Positions 19,824-28,060 of a DNA stretch of 64,000 nucleotides are shown one piece after another. Numbering within the stretch: position 1 is the stretch's first letter; every line of letters begins with the position of its first letter. Origin of the DNA: Mycolicibacterium sp. TY81 (GTDB lineage Bacteria; Actinomycetota; Actinomycetes; Mycobacteriales; Mycobacteriaceae); assembly GCF_018326285.1 (NCBI RefSeq), contig NZ_AP023362.1, forward strand, positions 5,828,001 to 5,892,000, written 5' to 3'. A program made the position numbers and the translations under genes. Below the pieces are notes generated by a model that saw only the letters and a program-made list of their open reading frames with translations, had not been told where the DNA came from and ran no database searches.

Positions 19824-20663
19824 TCAGGGGATCAGCCGCAGCTGCCGTGCCTTCGACACGGCCTCGTGCCGGCTGTGGGTGCCGAGTTTCGTTGCGGCGC
19901 TGCGCAGATAGCTCTTGACGGTCTCGGGTTTCAGCGAAAGCCGCTGGGCGGCTTCGGTATTGGTGCACCCCAGCGCGATCTGCGCGAGGACGTCGACTTC
20001 GCGCGGGCTCAGCGGACCGACCGGCGCGGGCCCGCCGGCCAGGGCTTCGGCGAGCCGGTCGGCGAGGCCGCCCAGATCGCCGGGCGCGACGGGCTCGCCT
20101 CCGGCCGCCAGCCGGCGCAGTTCGGCATGCACCTGGCGGATGTGTTCGGTGTTCACCGCGGTGTCGGCGGCGGGGGCCTGTTGCAGCCGCAGCCGGCGGT
20201 CCACTTCGTCGCGGATCGTCAGCTCGTCCGACAGACGTTGCGCCGAGGCCAGCATCAGGTCCACGGCCCGGCCGCCGAAGGGCGCGCTGGACCGGTAGGC
20301 GCCGTAGAGCACGGCCCGGGCGCGGCCGTCGACCACGACGGGCACCGCCAGCACCGACCGGATGCCTTCAGAGAGCACAGGCATGTCGTAGTCGTGCGTG
20401 ATGGACGGCGCGTGCCGGTAGTCGGCCACCGCGAGCGGCTGACCCGAGACCATGCTGGCGCCGCCGAGCCCGCACATCGAGCGCACCGTCAGCCCCCGGA
20501 GGCCACCGCCGCGGGTGCCGTAGAACTCGGTGATCAGCAGCGCGTCGTCGTGCACCTCGCCGCCGAACATCACGGGTACCGCACCCTCGGAGCCCAGACG
20601 CCGCAGCTCAGCGCGCACCGCGTCGGTGTCGCGCGGGCGCAGCAGGGATGGGCCGGTGGTCAC
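19824..20663 (-). CDS. LuxR-family regulator with GAF-like sensor
   Basis: The 279-residue protein has a GAF-like N-terminal half (about 20-160, including VLSEGIRSVLAVPVVVDGRARAV in part). A LuxR helix-turn-helix forms the end: LSPREVDVLAQIALGCTNTE, then AAQRLSLKPETVKSYLR. GTG 20663 is chosen because AAAGAGGG precedes it; longer versions would run into the divergent ligase gene. It is divergent from two acyl-CoA ligase genes across 58 bp and probably regulates them, the usual arrangement for this GAF-LuxR group (inference). Confidence 0.82.
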   Translation of the reverse strand: MTTGPSLLRPRDTDAVRAELRRLGSEGAVPVMFGGEVHDDALLITEFYGTRGGGLRGLTVRSMCGLGGASMVSGQPLAVADYRHAPSITHDYDMPVLSEGIRSVLAVPVVVDGRARAVLYGAYRSSAPFGGRAVDLMLASAQRLSDELTIRDEVDRRLRLQQAPAADTAVNTEHIRQVHAELRRLAAGGEPVAPGDLGGLADRLAEALAGGPAPVGPLSPREVDVLAQIALGCTNTEAAQRLSLKPETVKSYLRSAATKLGTHSRHEAVSKARQLRLIP

Positions 20664-20721
20664 GGTCAGTACCCTCTTTCGGGGGTAGCGGGCGGAGGGG
20701 TGTGACGTAGATCCTACGTTC

Positions 20722-22446
20722 ATGGCGACAGACGCTGGGATCACCACCAACACCGAGCAGTACCGAGCGGCGCGGGACCGCCTCGTGGCGTCGATCGGTG
20801 ACTCCGCGCAGGCCGCCGATTCGTTCAGTTGGCCGCGGCTGACCGGGACCTTCAACTGGGCCACCGACTGGTTCGACGTCATCGCGCGCAGCCCCGAACG
20901 GGCCGGGCAGGCGGCGTTGTGGATCACCGAAGAAGGCGGCGACGAGCAGCGGTACACCTTTGCGGAGATGGCCGACCGGTCCGACCAGGTGGCGACGTGG
21001 CTACAGGCGCTGGGCGTGGGCAAGGGCGACCGCGTCATCGTCATGCTGGGCAACCAGGTCGAGCTGTGGGAGTCGATGCTGGCGGTCGCCAAGCTCGGCG
21101 CGGTGGTGATGCCGACGACCGGGGCGCTGGGTTCGGCCGATCTGGCCGACCGGATCACCCGTGGCGGGGCGGGCTTCGTGGTGACCAATGCGGCCGATGC
21201 GGACAAGCTCGCGTCCGTGGACGGGCAGTATGTGGGGATCGTCGTCGGGCATCCGGTACCGGGGTGGCACCGCTACGCCGACGCGTACGACGTGGTTTCG
21301 GCGGGACCGTTCGCCGCGGTCACCGAGGTCGACGACCCGCTGCTGGTCTACTTCACCTCGGGCACCACCAGCAAGCCCAAACTCGTTGAGCACTCGCAGA
21401 TTTCGTACCCCGTCGGCCATCTGTCCACGATGGCCTGGATCGGGGTGACGCCCGGCGACGTCCATCTGGCGATCAGCTCGCCGGGCTGGGCCAAGCACGC
21501 CTGGAGTTGTGTGTTCGCGCCGTGGATCGCCGAGGCGACGATCTTCGTCTACAACTACAGCCGCTTCGACGCCGCTGCGCTGCTGGGCCAATTGCGTCGC
21601 GCCGGCGTCAACACCTTCTGCGCGCCACCGACCGTGTGGCGGATGCTGATCCAGGCCGACCTCGGCGCCAAACCCGAAGGGCTGCGCGAGATTCTGGGCG
21701 CCGGCGAACCCCTCAACCCCGATGTCATCGCCAAGGTGCAGGACGCCTGGGGGCTGACCATCCGCGACGGCTTCGGCCAGACCGAGACCACCCTGCTGGT
21801 CGGCAACGCCCCGGGGCAGCCCGTCAAGGCCGGCTCGATGGGCCGGCCCATGCCGGGCGTGCCGGTGGTGCTGGTCGACCCGGTGACCGGTGAGCTCACC
21901 GACGAGGGCGAGATCTGCCTGGACCTCAGGTCCGAGCCGCTCAACCTGATGACCGGTTATCTTGCTGACCCGCAACGCAATGCGGCCGTCATGGCGGGTG
22001 GTTACTACCACACCGGCGACGTGGCCTCCCGTGACAGCGACGGCTACATCACGTACATCGGCCGCACCGATGACGTGTTCAAGTCGTCGGATTACAAGGT
22101 GTCGCCGTTCGAGCTGGAGAGCGTGCTCATCGAGCATCCCGCGGTGATGGAAGCCGCGGTGGTGCCGCAGCCCGACGACACCCGGCTCGCCGTGCCGAAG
22201 GCGTACGTCTGTCTGGCCACGGGCTGGGACGCCGACGCGGACACGGCGCGGTCCATCATGGAATTCGCCCGTGACCACCTGGCGCCGTACCTCAAGGTGC
22301 GCCGGGTGGAGTTCGGTGACCTCCCCAAGACGATTTCCGGCAAGATCCGGCGCGTTGACCTGCGCAAGCGCGAAGATCAAGCGCATGCGGCCGGCACCCC
22401 GATCGCATCGGAATACCGCTATGAGGACCTGGTGAACTTATGCTGA
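20722..22446 (+). CDS. Acyl-CoA synthetase (medium-chain/ACSM-like, AMP-forming)
   Basis: The 574-residue ANL-superfamily ligase activates a carboxylate with ATP and joins it to CoA. Core motifs are YFTSGTTSKPKLVEHS (P-loop, about 210), GFGQTETT, YHTGDVASRDSDGYITYIGR and the catalytic lysine in LPKTISGKIRR. The pattern resembles ACSM-type medium-chain or xenobiotic acid ligases; the exact acid is unknown. It is the first gene of a two-ligase unit, and its stop overlaps the next start (ATGCTGA). Confidence 0.88.
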   Translation: MATDAGITTNTEQYRAARDRLVASIGDSAQAADSFSWPRLTGTFNWATDWFDVIARSPERAGQAALWITEEGGDEQRYTFAEMADRSDQVATWLQALGVGKGDRVIVMLGNQVELWESMLAVAKLGAVVMPTTGALGSADLADRITRGGAGFVVTNAADADKLASVDGQYVGIVVGHPVPGWHRYADAYDVVSAGPFAAVTEVDDPLLVYFTSGTTSKPKLVEHSQISYPVGHLSTMAWIGVTPGDVHLAISSPGWAKHAWSCVFAPWIAEATIFVYNYSRFDAAALLGQLRRAGVNTFCAPPTVWRMLIQADLGAKPEGLREILGAGEPLNPDVIAKVQDAWGLTIRDGFGQTETTLLVGNAPGQPVKAGSMGRPMPGVPVVLVDPVTGELTDEGEICLDLRSEPLNLMTGYLADPQRNAAVMAGGYYHTGDVASRDSDGYITYIGRTDDVFKSSDYKVSPFELESVLIEHPAVMEAAVVPQPDDTRLAVPKAYVCLATGWDADADTARSIMEFARDHLAPYLKVRRVEFGDLPKTISGKIRRVDLRKREDQAHAAGTPIASEYRYEDLVNLC

Positions 22447-24062
22447 GCTACGACGCGGGGCCCACCGACACCCCGATCCTGGAAGAGACCATCGGGGCCA
22501 ACTTCGAGCGCACCGTCGCGGCCCATCCGGATACTCTCGCGTTGGTCGACCGCGGGCAGGGACTGCGGTACACGTATGCCGAGTTGAACGCCGAGGTCGA
22601 CCTGATCGCGCGCGGCCTGATGGCCCGCGGCGTCGACAAGGGTGACCGCGTCGGGGTCTGGTCACCGAACTGCGCGCAGTGGATCGTCACGCAGCTCGCG
22701 ACGGCCAAGATCGGCGCCATCCTGGTCAACGTGAATCCGGCGTACCGGGTGCACGAACTTGCCTACGCGCTCAACCAATCCGGGATGCGCGTACTGGTCT
22801 CGGCGACGTCGTTCAAGACATCCGACTATGCGGCGATGATCGACGAGGTGCGTCCGCAGGTTCCCAGCCTGAGTGACGTCGTCTTCCTGGACGGCGCGGA
22901 CTGGGACCGGTTGCGGGCCGACAGTGCGGCGGTCGGTGCCGATGCCCTGGCGGCCCGGCAGGCCACGCTGGCCAACACCGACCCGATCAACATCCAATAC
23001 ACTTCGGGGACAACCGGATTCCCGAAAGGTGCGACGCTGTCGCACCGAAACATCCTGAACAACGGCTACTTCACGACCGAAGGCATCAACCTGCGGGCGG
23101 GCGAGCGGTTGTGTGTCCCGGTGCCGTTCTACCACTGCTTCGGCATGGTGATGGGTTTGCTCGGCTGTATGAGTCATGGTGCGGCCGTGGTGATCCCGGC
23201 CCCCGGCTTCGACCCGGCGGCCACCCTCGACGCCATCGAGTCCGAGCAGTGCGCAGGCGTCTACGGGGTGCCGACGATGTTCATCGCGATGCAGCACCAC
23301 CCGTCGTTCGCCGGGCGGGACCTGTCGAGCCTGCGCACCGGCATCATGGCCGGCTCGGTATGCCCCGTCGAGGTGATGAAGCACTGCGTATCCGACATGC
23401 ACATGGCCGAGGTGGCCATCGCGTACGGCATGACGGAGACCTCGCCGGTGTCCTGCCAGACGCTGATCGATGACGACCTGGACCGCCGCACCGCGACCAT
23501 CGGGCGGGCGCATCCGCACCTGGAGGTCAAGGTCATCAACCCGGAAACCGGCGAGACCGTCGAGCGCGGCGAACCGGGGGAGTTCTGCACCCGCGGCTAC
23601 TCCGTCATGCTCGGATACTGGAACAACGACGAAAAGACCCGGGAAGCCATCGATTCCGACGGTTGGATGCATACCGGCGATCTCGCGGTGATGCGGTCAG
23701 ACGGCTACTGCGCCATCGTCGGGCGCATCAAGGACATGGTGATCCGCGGTGGGGAGAATGTGTATCCCCGCGAGATCGAGGAGTTCCTCTACACCCACCC
23801 GGACATCGAGGACGCCCAGGTGATCGGCGTGCCCGACGCCCGGTACGGCGAAGAGATCTGCGCCTGGTTGCGGATGCGGCCGGGAGCGCCGCCGCTGGAC
23901 GCCGCCGCCATCCGGGAGTTCACCGCGAATCGGCTGGCGCACTTCAAGATTCCGCGCTACGTGCACATCGTCGACGAGTTCCCGATGACGATCACCGGCA
24001 AGGTGCGCAAGGTCGACATGCGCGCCGAGAGCATCCGCATCTTCGGGCTCGAGCAGCCCTAG
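22440..24062 (+). CDS. Acyl-CoA ligase, FadD family (FadD35-like)
   Basis: The 540-residue AMP-forming ligase has YTSGTTGFPKGATLSHRN (about 185), AYGMTETSPVS, MHTGDLAVMRSDGYCAIVGR, IRGGENVYPREIEEFLY and the catalytic lysine in MTITGKVRKVDM. The overall pattern is closest to FadD35 (Rv2505c)-type ligases of medium-chain or branched acids. It overlaps the preceding ligase gene by 7 bp, so the two are translated together. The LuxR gene across the promoter region is the likely regulator. The FadD number is less certain than the family. Confidence 0.88.
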   Translation: MLSYDAGPTDTPILEETIGANFERTVAAHPDTLALVDRGQGLRYTYAELNAEVDLIARGLMARGVDKGDRVGVWSPNCAQWIVTQLATAKIGAILVNVNPAYRVHELAYALNQSGMRVLVSATSFKTSDYAAMIDEVRPQVPSLSDVVFLDGADWDRLRADSAAVGADALAARQATLANTDPINIQYTSGTTGFPKGATLSHRNILNNGYFTTEGINLRAGERLCVPVPFYHCFGMVMGLLGCMSHGAAVVIPAPGFDPAATLDAIESEQCAGVYGVPTMFIAMQHHPSFAGRDLSSLRTGIMAGSVCPVEVMKHCVSDMHMAEVAIAYGMTETSPVSCQTLIDDDLDRRTATIGRAHPHLEVKVINPETGETVERGEPGEFCTRGYSVMLGYWNNDEKTREAIDSDGWMHTGDLAVMRSDGYCAIVGRIKDMVIRGGENVYPREIEEFLYTHPDIEDAQVIGVPDARYGEEICAWLRMRPGAPPLDAAAIREFTANRLAHFKIPRYVHIVDEFPMTITGKVRKVDMRAESIRIFGLEQP

Positions 24063-24078
24063 CGTCCGGCTTTGTCGC

Positions 24079-24138
24079 CACGAACGTGCAGCCAGGTCAT
24101 GCCGGCGGCAACTTTTGCGGTCTGGTGGCACGTTCGTG
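24079..24138. repeat. Inverted repeat downstream of the ligase operon
   Basis: CACGAACGTGC (24079-24089) pairs with GCACGTTCGTG (24128-24138) across 38 bases, and the match extends weakly outward (GTCGC). A third, altered copy CACGAATGTGC follows near 24160. It lies 17 bp after the fadD stop and may be a terminator or a second palindromic repeat type. The rest of the gap up to the M-box shows nothing else I can support. Confidence 0.45.
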
Positions 24139-24277
24139 ACGTCGCCACGTGGCCGTCGTCACGAATGTGCTTGGAGATCGCGATGTTCGACGAAATCGCG
24201 CACTGTTGCACGCTCGCGGGGAAGCGGCCCAGGTAATCGAGTTGACGGGTCAGTGCACCCGGGTTACCTTGGCTACG

Positions 24278-24450
24278 TCAGCACCTCGCTAGGCGAGGCT
24301 CCTGGACGAACAGAAGCCACTGATCCGACGACGTCGAGAGACGCCCAGGGTCAGGACAGGTCTCCCCGGATTAAGGGGTTACCCAAAGTGGCTATCCACC
24401 TCGGTGGATTACGTCGTCCAGTGCCGAAGCTCTGACGAGAGGGGTGCGGC
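24278..24450 (+). promoter_or_regulatory. M-box (ykoK) magnesium riboswitch
   Basis: The conserved core of the M-box class is present in order: CGCTAGGCGAGGCTCCT, AGACGCCCAGGGTCA followed by GACAGG, ATTAAGGGG, and AGTGCCGAAGCTCTGACGAG. The closing helix P1 pairs GCACCTCG (24281) with CGAGAGGGGTGC (24436-24447). M-boxes bind several Mg2+ ions and fold when magnesium is plentiful, which lowers expression of magnesium-uptake genes. TACCTT at 24265 fits a -10 box. The downstream transporter (24947) is Nramp-like, with two small ORFs between. Confidence 0.95.
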
Positions 24451-24565
24451 AGCGCCAGGTTTTAACAGCCTTTTAATGGGTACACGGTCGCTGCCATCTC
24501 CCTTTTGTGTTGTCATGGGATAGCTGCCCCGACGCGGGCCCGACGGCTAGGAGGTGAGGTACGAC

Positions 24566-24670
24566 GTGAGATCTGGCGATGGCGATAGGTCCAGTTTGGG
24601 ACGAAAACATCACGTAGACACCATCATCCGCGCACTCCCGTCAACCTGCCGACCGGCCGGTTCCGCCTGA
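24566..24670 (+). CDS. Possible 34-residue leader peptide
   Basis: This short ORF begins at GTG with a very strong ribosome site (TAGGAGGTGAGG) and lies between the M-box and the transporter. The C-terminal part reads HHVDTIIRALPSTCRPAGSA. This loosely resembles the HVD..R..S..CR pattern of short actinobacterial leader peptides that sit in front of attenuated genes. Its last third overlaps one arm of a hairpin (24634-24688) that ends just before the next ribosome site, so ribosome position could control the next ORF. Real translation is likely from the ribosome site; the role is inferred. Confidence 0.55.
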   Translation: MRSGDGDRSSLGRKHHVDTIIRALPSTCRPAGSA

Positions 24671-24688
24671 CCGACAGGCCACGGGAGT
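24634..24688 (+). promoter_or_regulatory. Hairpin over the end of the leader ORF
   Basis: ACTCCCGT...CCTG (24634-24648) pairs with CAGG..ACGGGAGT (24675-24688). The 5' arm is inside the leader ORF. The 3' arm ends 12 bp before the ribosome site of the 50-residue ORF. There is no run of T, so translational coupling or attenuation is more likely than simple termination. Confidence 0.5.
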
Positions 24689-24711
24689 CCGATCCCGACA
24701 GGAGCTCTGTC

Positions 24712-24864
24712 ATGACCGTATTTCGCAACCGCGCCGTCCGTCGTATCGCCCGACTGGTGCACTCCCGCACGCACCTGACGCCGCAGGAACGCTACAACCT
24801 GCAGTTGTCGCACACGCCGCTCGCGGTGATCTCGGCGTCTCTCGGGGCGCACCCCAACTTCTGA
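24712..24864 (+). CDS. 50-residue basic protein upstream of the transporter
   Basis: This short ORF starts at ATG after AGGAGCTC and encodes 50 residues. It begins MTVFRNRAVRRIARLVHSR, with six arginines and no membrane helix, and ends SLGAHPNF. The middle, TPQERYNLQLSHTPLA, looks like a structured motif. It lies 82 bp before the Nramp-like gene and under the same M-box, so it is likely made when magnesium is low. It may be a regulator or partner of the transporter, or a coupling peptide. I do not recognise a family. Confidence 0.65.
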   Translation: MTVFRNRAVRRIARLVHSRTHLTPQERYNLQLSHTPLAVISASLGAHPNF

Positions 24865-24946
24865 TCCGTTCGGCCGCACGGTCCGCCCACCGATTCCGGT
24901 GGGCGGACCCCTGTTGTGCTGCCATTTTCCCGGGAGGAATCTCGAC

Positions 24947-26707
24947 ATGGCCCTCTTCGCTCGTACCCCGCGCCCCGCCGGCGAAACGTCAGTGCGGCAA
25001 CGTGATTCACCAAGCACCGCGGTGCTCGACACCGCGCACGTCGGCGACATCGTCGGCGCGCTCGGCACCATCCGTACCGACGAGACCACCACCGGCCGCA
25101 GCCGCCGGCAGCGACTGAAGATGCTGCTGGTGGTGATGGGGCCCGGCCTCATCGTCATGGTCGGAGACAACGACGCCGGCGGCGTCGCGACCTACGCCCA
25201 GGCCGGCCAGAACTACGGCACGGCGCTCATGTGGACACTGGCGCTGCTGATTCCGGTGCTCTACGTCAACCAGGAGATGGTGGTCCGGCTCGGCGCCGTC
25301 GCCGGGGTAGGGCACGCCCGGCTGATCTTCGCGCGATTCGGCAAGTTCTGGGGTGCCTTCAGCGTCGGCGACCTGTTCATCGTCAACGCGCTGACCATCG
25401 TCACCGAATTCGTCGGGGTGTCCATGGCGTTGAACTACTTCGGGCTGCCCAAGGCCATCTCGGTGCCGCTCGCGGCGGTCCTGCTGTTCGCCGTGGTGGC
25501 CGGTGGTTCGTTCCGCCGTTGGGAGCGTTTCATTTTCGCGCTGATCGCCATCAACATCGTGATCTTCCCGCTGGCGTTCATCGTCCACCCGTCGGTGTCG
25601 GAAACCGCGCACGGGTTGATCCCGTCCTTCCCGGGTGGCCTGAACTCGACGCTGTTGCTGCTGATCGTTGCCATCGTCGGCACCACGGTGGCGCCGTGGC
25701 AGTTGTTCTTCCAGCAGTCCAACATCGTCGACAAGCGCTTGACCCCCAAGTGGATTCGTTACGAGCGGGTCGATCTGTGGATCGGCATCGTCGTGGTGAT
25801 GGTCGGCGCGGTCGCGATCATGGCCGCCGCGGCGTTCGGGCTGGGCGGCAGTGCCGCGGCCGGCAACTTCACCGACGCCGGTGACGTGGCAACCCAGCTG
25901 GGCCGGCATGTGTCGCACACGGCGGGTGCACTGTTCGCGATCCTGCTGCTGGACGCGTCGCTCATCGGGGCCAACGCCGTCGGCCTCGCCACCACGTACG
26001 CGCTGGGTGACACCATGGGTAAGCGGCACTCGTTGCACTGGAAGGTCAGTGAGGCGCCCGCCTTCTACCTGGGTTACGCCGCGTTGTTGGCGGTGGCCGC
26101 CGCGGTGTCGTTCAGCCCGGACCACGTGCTGGGGCTGCTCACCCAGGGCGTGCAGGCGCTGGCCGGGGTGCTGCTGCCGTCGGCGACGGTGTTCCTGGTG
26201 CTGCTGTGCAACGACAAGGCGGTGTTGGGGCCGTGGGTCAACACCATGCGGCAGAACATCATGGCGGGCGTGATCGTCTGGGCGTTGGTGCTGTTGTCAC
26301 TGGCGCTGACGGCGGCGACGTTCTTCCCGAATCTGACTGCCGGACAGCTGGAATGGGGCTTTGGGGCCGGGGTTGCCGTCGGCGTGCTCGGTGGCGGCGC
26401 CATCGCGGGGGTGACGCTGCGGTCTCGGCGGCGGGAGCGGAAGCAGGACGCTGTCCAGGTGGCCGCCGAGTTGGGTGGCCTGGATCCCGAGCAGGTGGAG
26501 GATCTGGATGAAGAGCCAGACGACCGCAAGGTCCGCAAGGCACTGCGGAGCCAGGAGCGCGACAGCTTCCGCACGCCTGCGCTGGAGACGCTCGATCGGC
26601 CCGCCTGGTCACCGCTGCGGGTAGCCGGGATGGTCGCGCTACGCGGCTATCTGCTGGTGGCAGTGGTGCTGGTCGGGGTGAAGGTCGCCGAAGCCATCAG
26701 CGGTTGA
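24947..26707 (+). CDS. Nramp-related transporter, probable Mg2+ type (NRMT-like)
   Basis: The 586-residue SLC11/Nramp-fold carrier has about 11-12 membrane helices between 58 and 460, a charged cytosolic stretch (about 480-545) and one more helix at the end. In helix 1 the canonical DPGN site reads DAGG (76-79). In helix 6 the usual MPH motif reads VAPWQ (248-252), so the soft metal-binding methionine is replaced by alanine. Loss of that methionine is known from Nramp-related magnesium transporters. An M-box magnesium riboswitch sits upstream, so Mg2+ uptake is much more likely than Mn2+ or Fe2+. ATG 24947 follows GGGAGGAAT. Confidence 0.88.
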   Translation: MALFARTPRPAGETSVRQRDSPSTAVLDTAHVGDIVGALGTIRTDETTTGRSRRQRLKMLLVVMGPGLIVMVGDNDAGGVATYAQAGQNYGTALMWTLALLIPVLYVNQEMVVRLGAVAGVGHARLIFARFGKFWGAFSVGDLFIVNALTIVTEFVGVSMALNYFGLPKAISVPLAAVLLFAVVAGGSFRRWERFIFALIAINIVIFPLAFIVHPSVSETAHGLIPSFPGGLNSTLLLLIVAIVGTTVAPWQLFFQQSNIVDKRLTPKWIRYERVDLWIGIVVVMVGAVAIMAAAAFGLGGSAAAGNFTDAGDVATQLGRHVSHTAGALFAILLLDASLIGANAVGLATTYALGDTMGKRHSLHWKVSEAPAFYLGYAALLAVAAAVSFSPDHVLGLLTQGVQALAGVLLPSATVFLVLLCNDKAVLGPWVNTMRQNIMAGVIVWALVLLSLALTAATFFPNLTAGQLEWGFGAGVAVGVLGGGAIAGVTLRSRRRERKQDAVQVAAELGGLDPEQVEDLDEEPDDRKVRKALRSQERDSFRTPALETLDRPAWSPLRVAGMVALRGYLLVAVVLVGVKVAEAISG

Positions 26708-26752
26708 CTGTGGTGGGGCGCGGTGCCGGTGGCGCCGCGCCCCGGCTCACAG
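26708..26752. terminator. GC-rich hairpin after the Nramp-like gene
   Basis: CTGTG..GGGGCGCGG pairs with CCGCGCCCC..CACAG across an 11-base loop, directly after the transporter stop. It has no T-run on the + strand. It also covers the end of the small minus-strand ORF, so it may stop transcription from both sides. Confidence 0.6.
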
Positions 26753-26971
26753 GGAGTCACGTGCCGGACAGTTCGAAGGGTCGCCGTCCCCGCAGGTGCA
26801 CAGGTCCGTGTGCCGGCGCTCCGGATCGATGCCAGCAACGTCAGCTGCCGAACTCCGCACAGCGGTGACGATCGAGGCCGTCCCGGCCGCCGCGGTGAGC
26901 AGCAACTCGAATTGATTTGCCGACTGCAGCAGAACGACCAAATCATGCACTGTGAGCAGCCGATTTACCAT
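26747..26971 (-). CDS. Possible small cysteine-containing protein
   Basis: The 74-residue ORF starts MVNRLLTVHDLVVLLQ and continues with a helical middle (ANQFELLLTAAAG). It ends in HTDLCTCGDGDPSNCPARDSL, a short cysteine-rich tail that could bind a metal. Its stop lies in the hairpin that also ends the transporter gene, as expected for a convergent gene. No clear ribosome site is seen. The remaining sequence up to 27307 holds only weak, overlapping frames. The family is unknown. Confidence 0.45.
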   Translation of the reverse strand: MVNRLLTVHDLVVLLQSANQFELLLTAAAGTASIVTAVRSSAADVAGIDPERRHTDLCTCGDGDPSNCPARDSL

Positions 26972-27307
26972 GCTGACCGTCCGATGCATTGCATTGCTGT
27001 GCGTACCTGGATTCGTTCCCGACGACTGTCGCACAGTACCGACGTGGGCGTCAATTCCGCAAACGGTGTGTCCCGGGTCGAGGAACCTGGCGACAGCTGA
27101 TCGCCAGCGCCGGAGGCCCCGCCGACGGGCGAAGCGTGACGCCGGCAGTGGCACCAATTGTGTTGCGTCGTCCAGCGATACGGGACGTACGCTGCCGCCG
27201 GTCCAGGCGTCCCGGACGGCAGATTCGTGCCCCTCGGCATGCCGGGCGACGTAGGCTGAGTGTCCGACTCTCGGGTCGGCGTGGCGACGACGAAAGGTGT
27301 TGGCACA

Positions 27308-28054
27308 GTGAAGGTGACAGTCATGGGGGCCAGTGGCCTCATCGGGAAACTGCTGGTCGACCTCTTGACCCGGGAGGGCGAGGACGTGGTCGCCGCGTCC
27401 CGGCGCTCCGGTGTCGATGTGCTCAGCGGCGTGGGCCTCGCCAAAGCCCTGGCGGGCGCAGACGCCCTTGTTGACGTCACCAACTCGCCGTCCTTCGAAG
27501 AGGACGAGGTGATGGATTTCTTCGTCAGGGCGACCACCAATCTGGTGGCCGCGGCCCGGGCGGCCGGGGTGGGCCATTACGTCGCACTGTCGATCGTGGG
27601 CGTCGACGGACTGCCCGACAGCGGCTACCTGCGGGCCAAGGCCGCGCAAGAGCGGATCATCTCGTCGTCGGGGTTGCCCTACACGATCGTGCGTGCCACG
27701 CAGTTCCACGAGTTCGCAAGGGCCATAGTCGATTCGATGGTGGTCGAGGCCGACACCGATGAAGGTGACGAGCACGATGTGCGGGTGCCGGATGCCTTGA
27801 TCCAGCCGATCGCGGCCGACGAAGTGGCGGCGTACCTGGCCGAGGTCGCGATTGAGCCACCGCGCAACCACGTCATCAACATCGGCGGGCCCGAGAAGTT
27901 CCCGTTCTCGAGGCTGGCTCGGGAGGTGCTGGCGCTCCGCCACGACGATCAGCGGGTGGTGATCGACCCGCACGCGAAGTACTTCGGCACGACGCTGAAG
28001 AAGGAGAGTCTGGTCACCGGGGCCGGGGCGATGATCGCGTCGATTCCCTTCTGA
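27308..28054 (+). CDS. NAD(P)-binding oxidoreductase, SDR/NmrA-like
   Basis: The 248-residue protein opens with the Rossmann motif VTVMGASGLIGKLLVDLL, followed by VDVTNSP and HYVALSIVGVDGLPDSGYLRAK, which are typical of atypical short-chain dehydrogenases of the NmrA/SDR_a5 type. The tyrosine and lysine pair of the active site (YLRAK) is present. Such proteins act as quinone or flavin reductases or as redox sensors; the substrate is unknown. GTG 27308 is the best start because the Rossmann motif begins at once. The gene is convergent with the IclR gene, 6 bp away. Confidence 0.85.
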   Translation: MKVTVMGASGLIGKLLVDLLTREGEDVVAASRRSGVDVLSGVGLAKALAGADALVDVTNSPSFEEDEVMDFFVRATTNLVAAARAAGVGHYVALSIVGVDGLPDSGYLRAKAAQERIISSSGLPYTIVRATQFHEFARAIVDSMVVEADTDEGDEHDVRVPDALIQPIAADEVAAYLAEVAIEPPRNHVINIGGPEKFPFSRLAREVLALRHDDQRVVIDPHAKYFGTTLKKESLVTGAGAMIASIPF

Positions 28055-28060
28055 GCGCCA

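Noticed and set aside
19824..21206. 460-residue version of the LuxR gene
   Set aside because: The extra N-terminus is antisense to the acyl-CoA synthetase, and a good start with a ribosome site exists at 20663.
24899..24946. Longer start for the Nramp-like transporter
   Set aside because: ATG 24947 has a clear ribosome site and the added residues are not like the family.
26723..27100. 125-residue plus-strand ORF after the transporter
   Set aside because: It has no ribosome site and a low-complexity, arginine-rich composition, and it overlaps a better minus-strand candidate.
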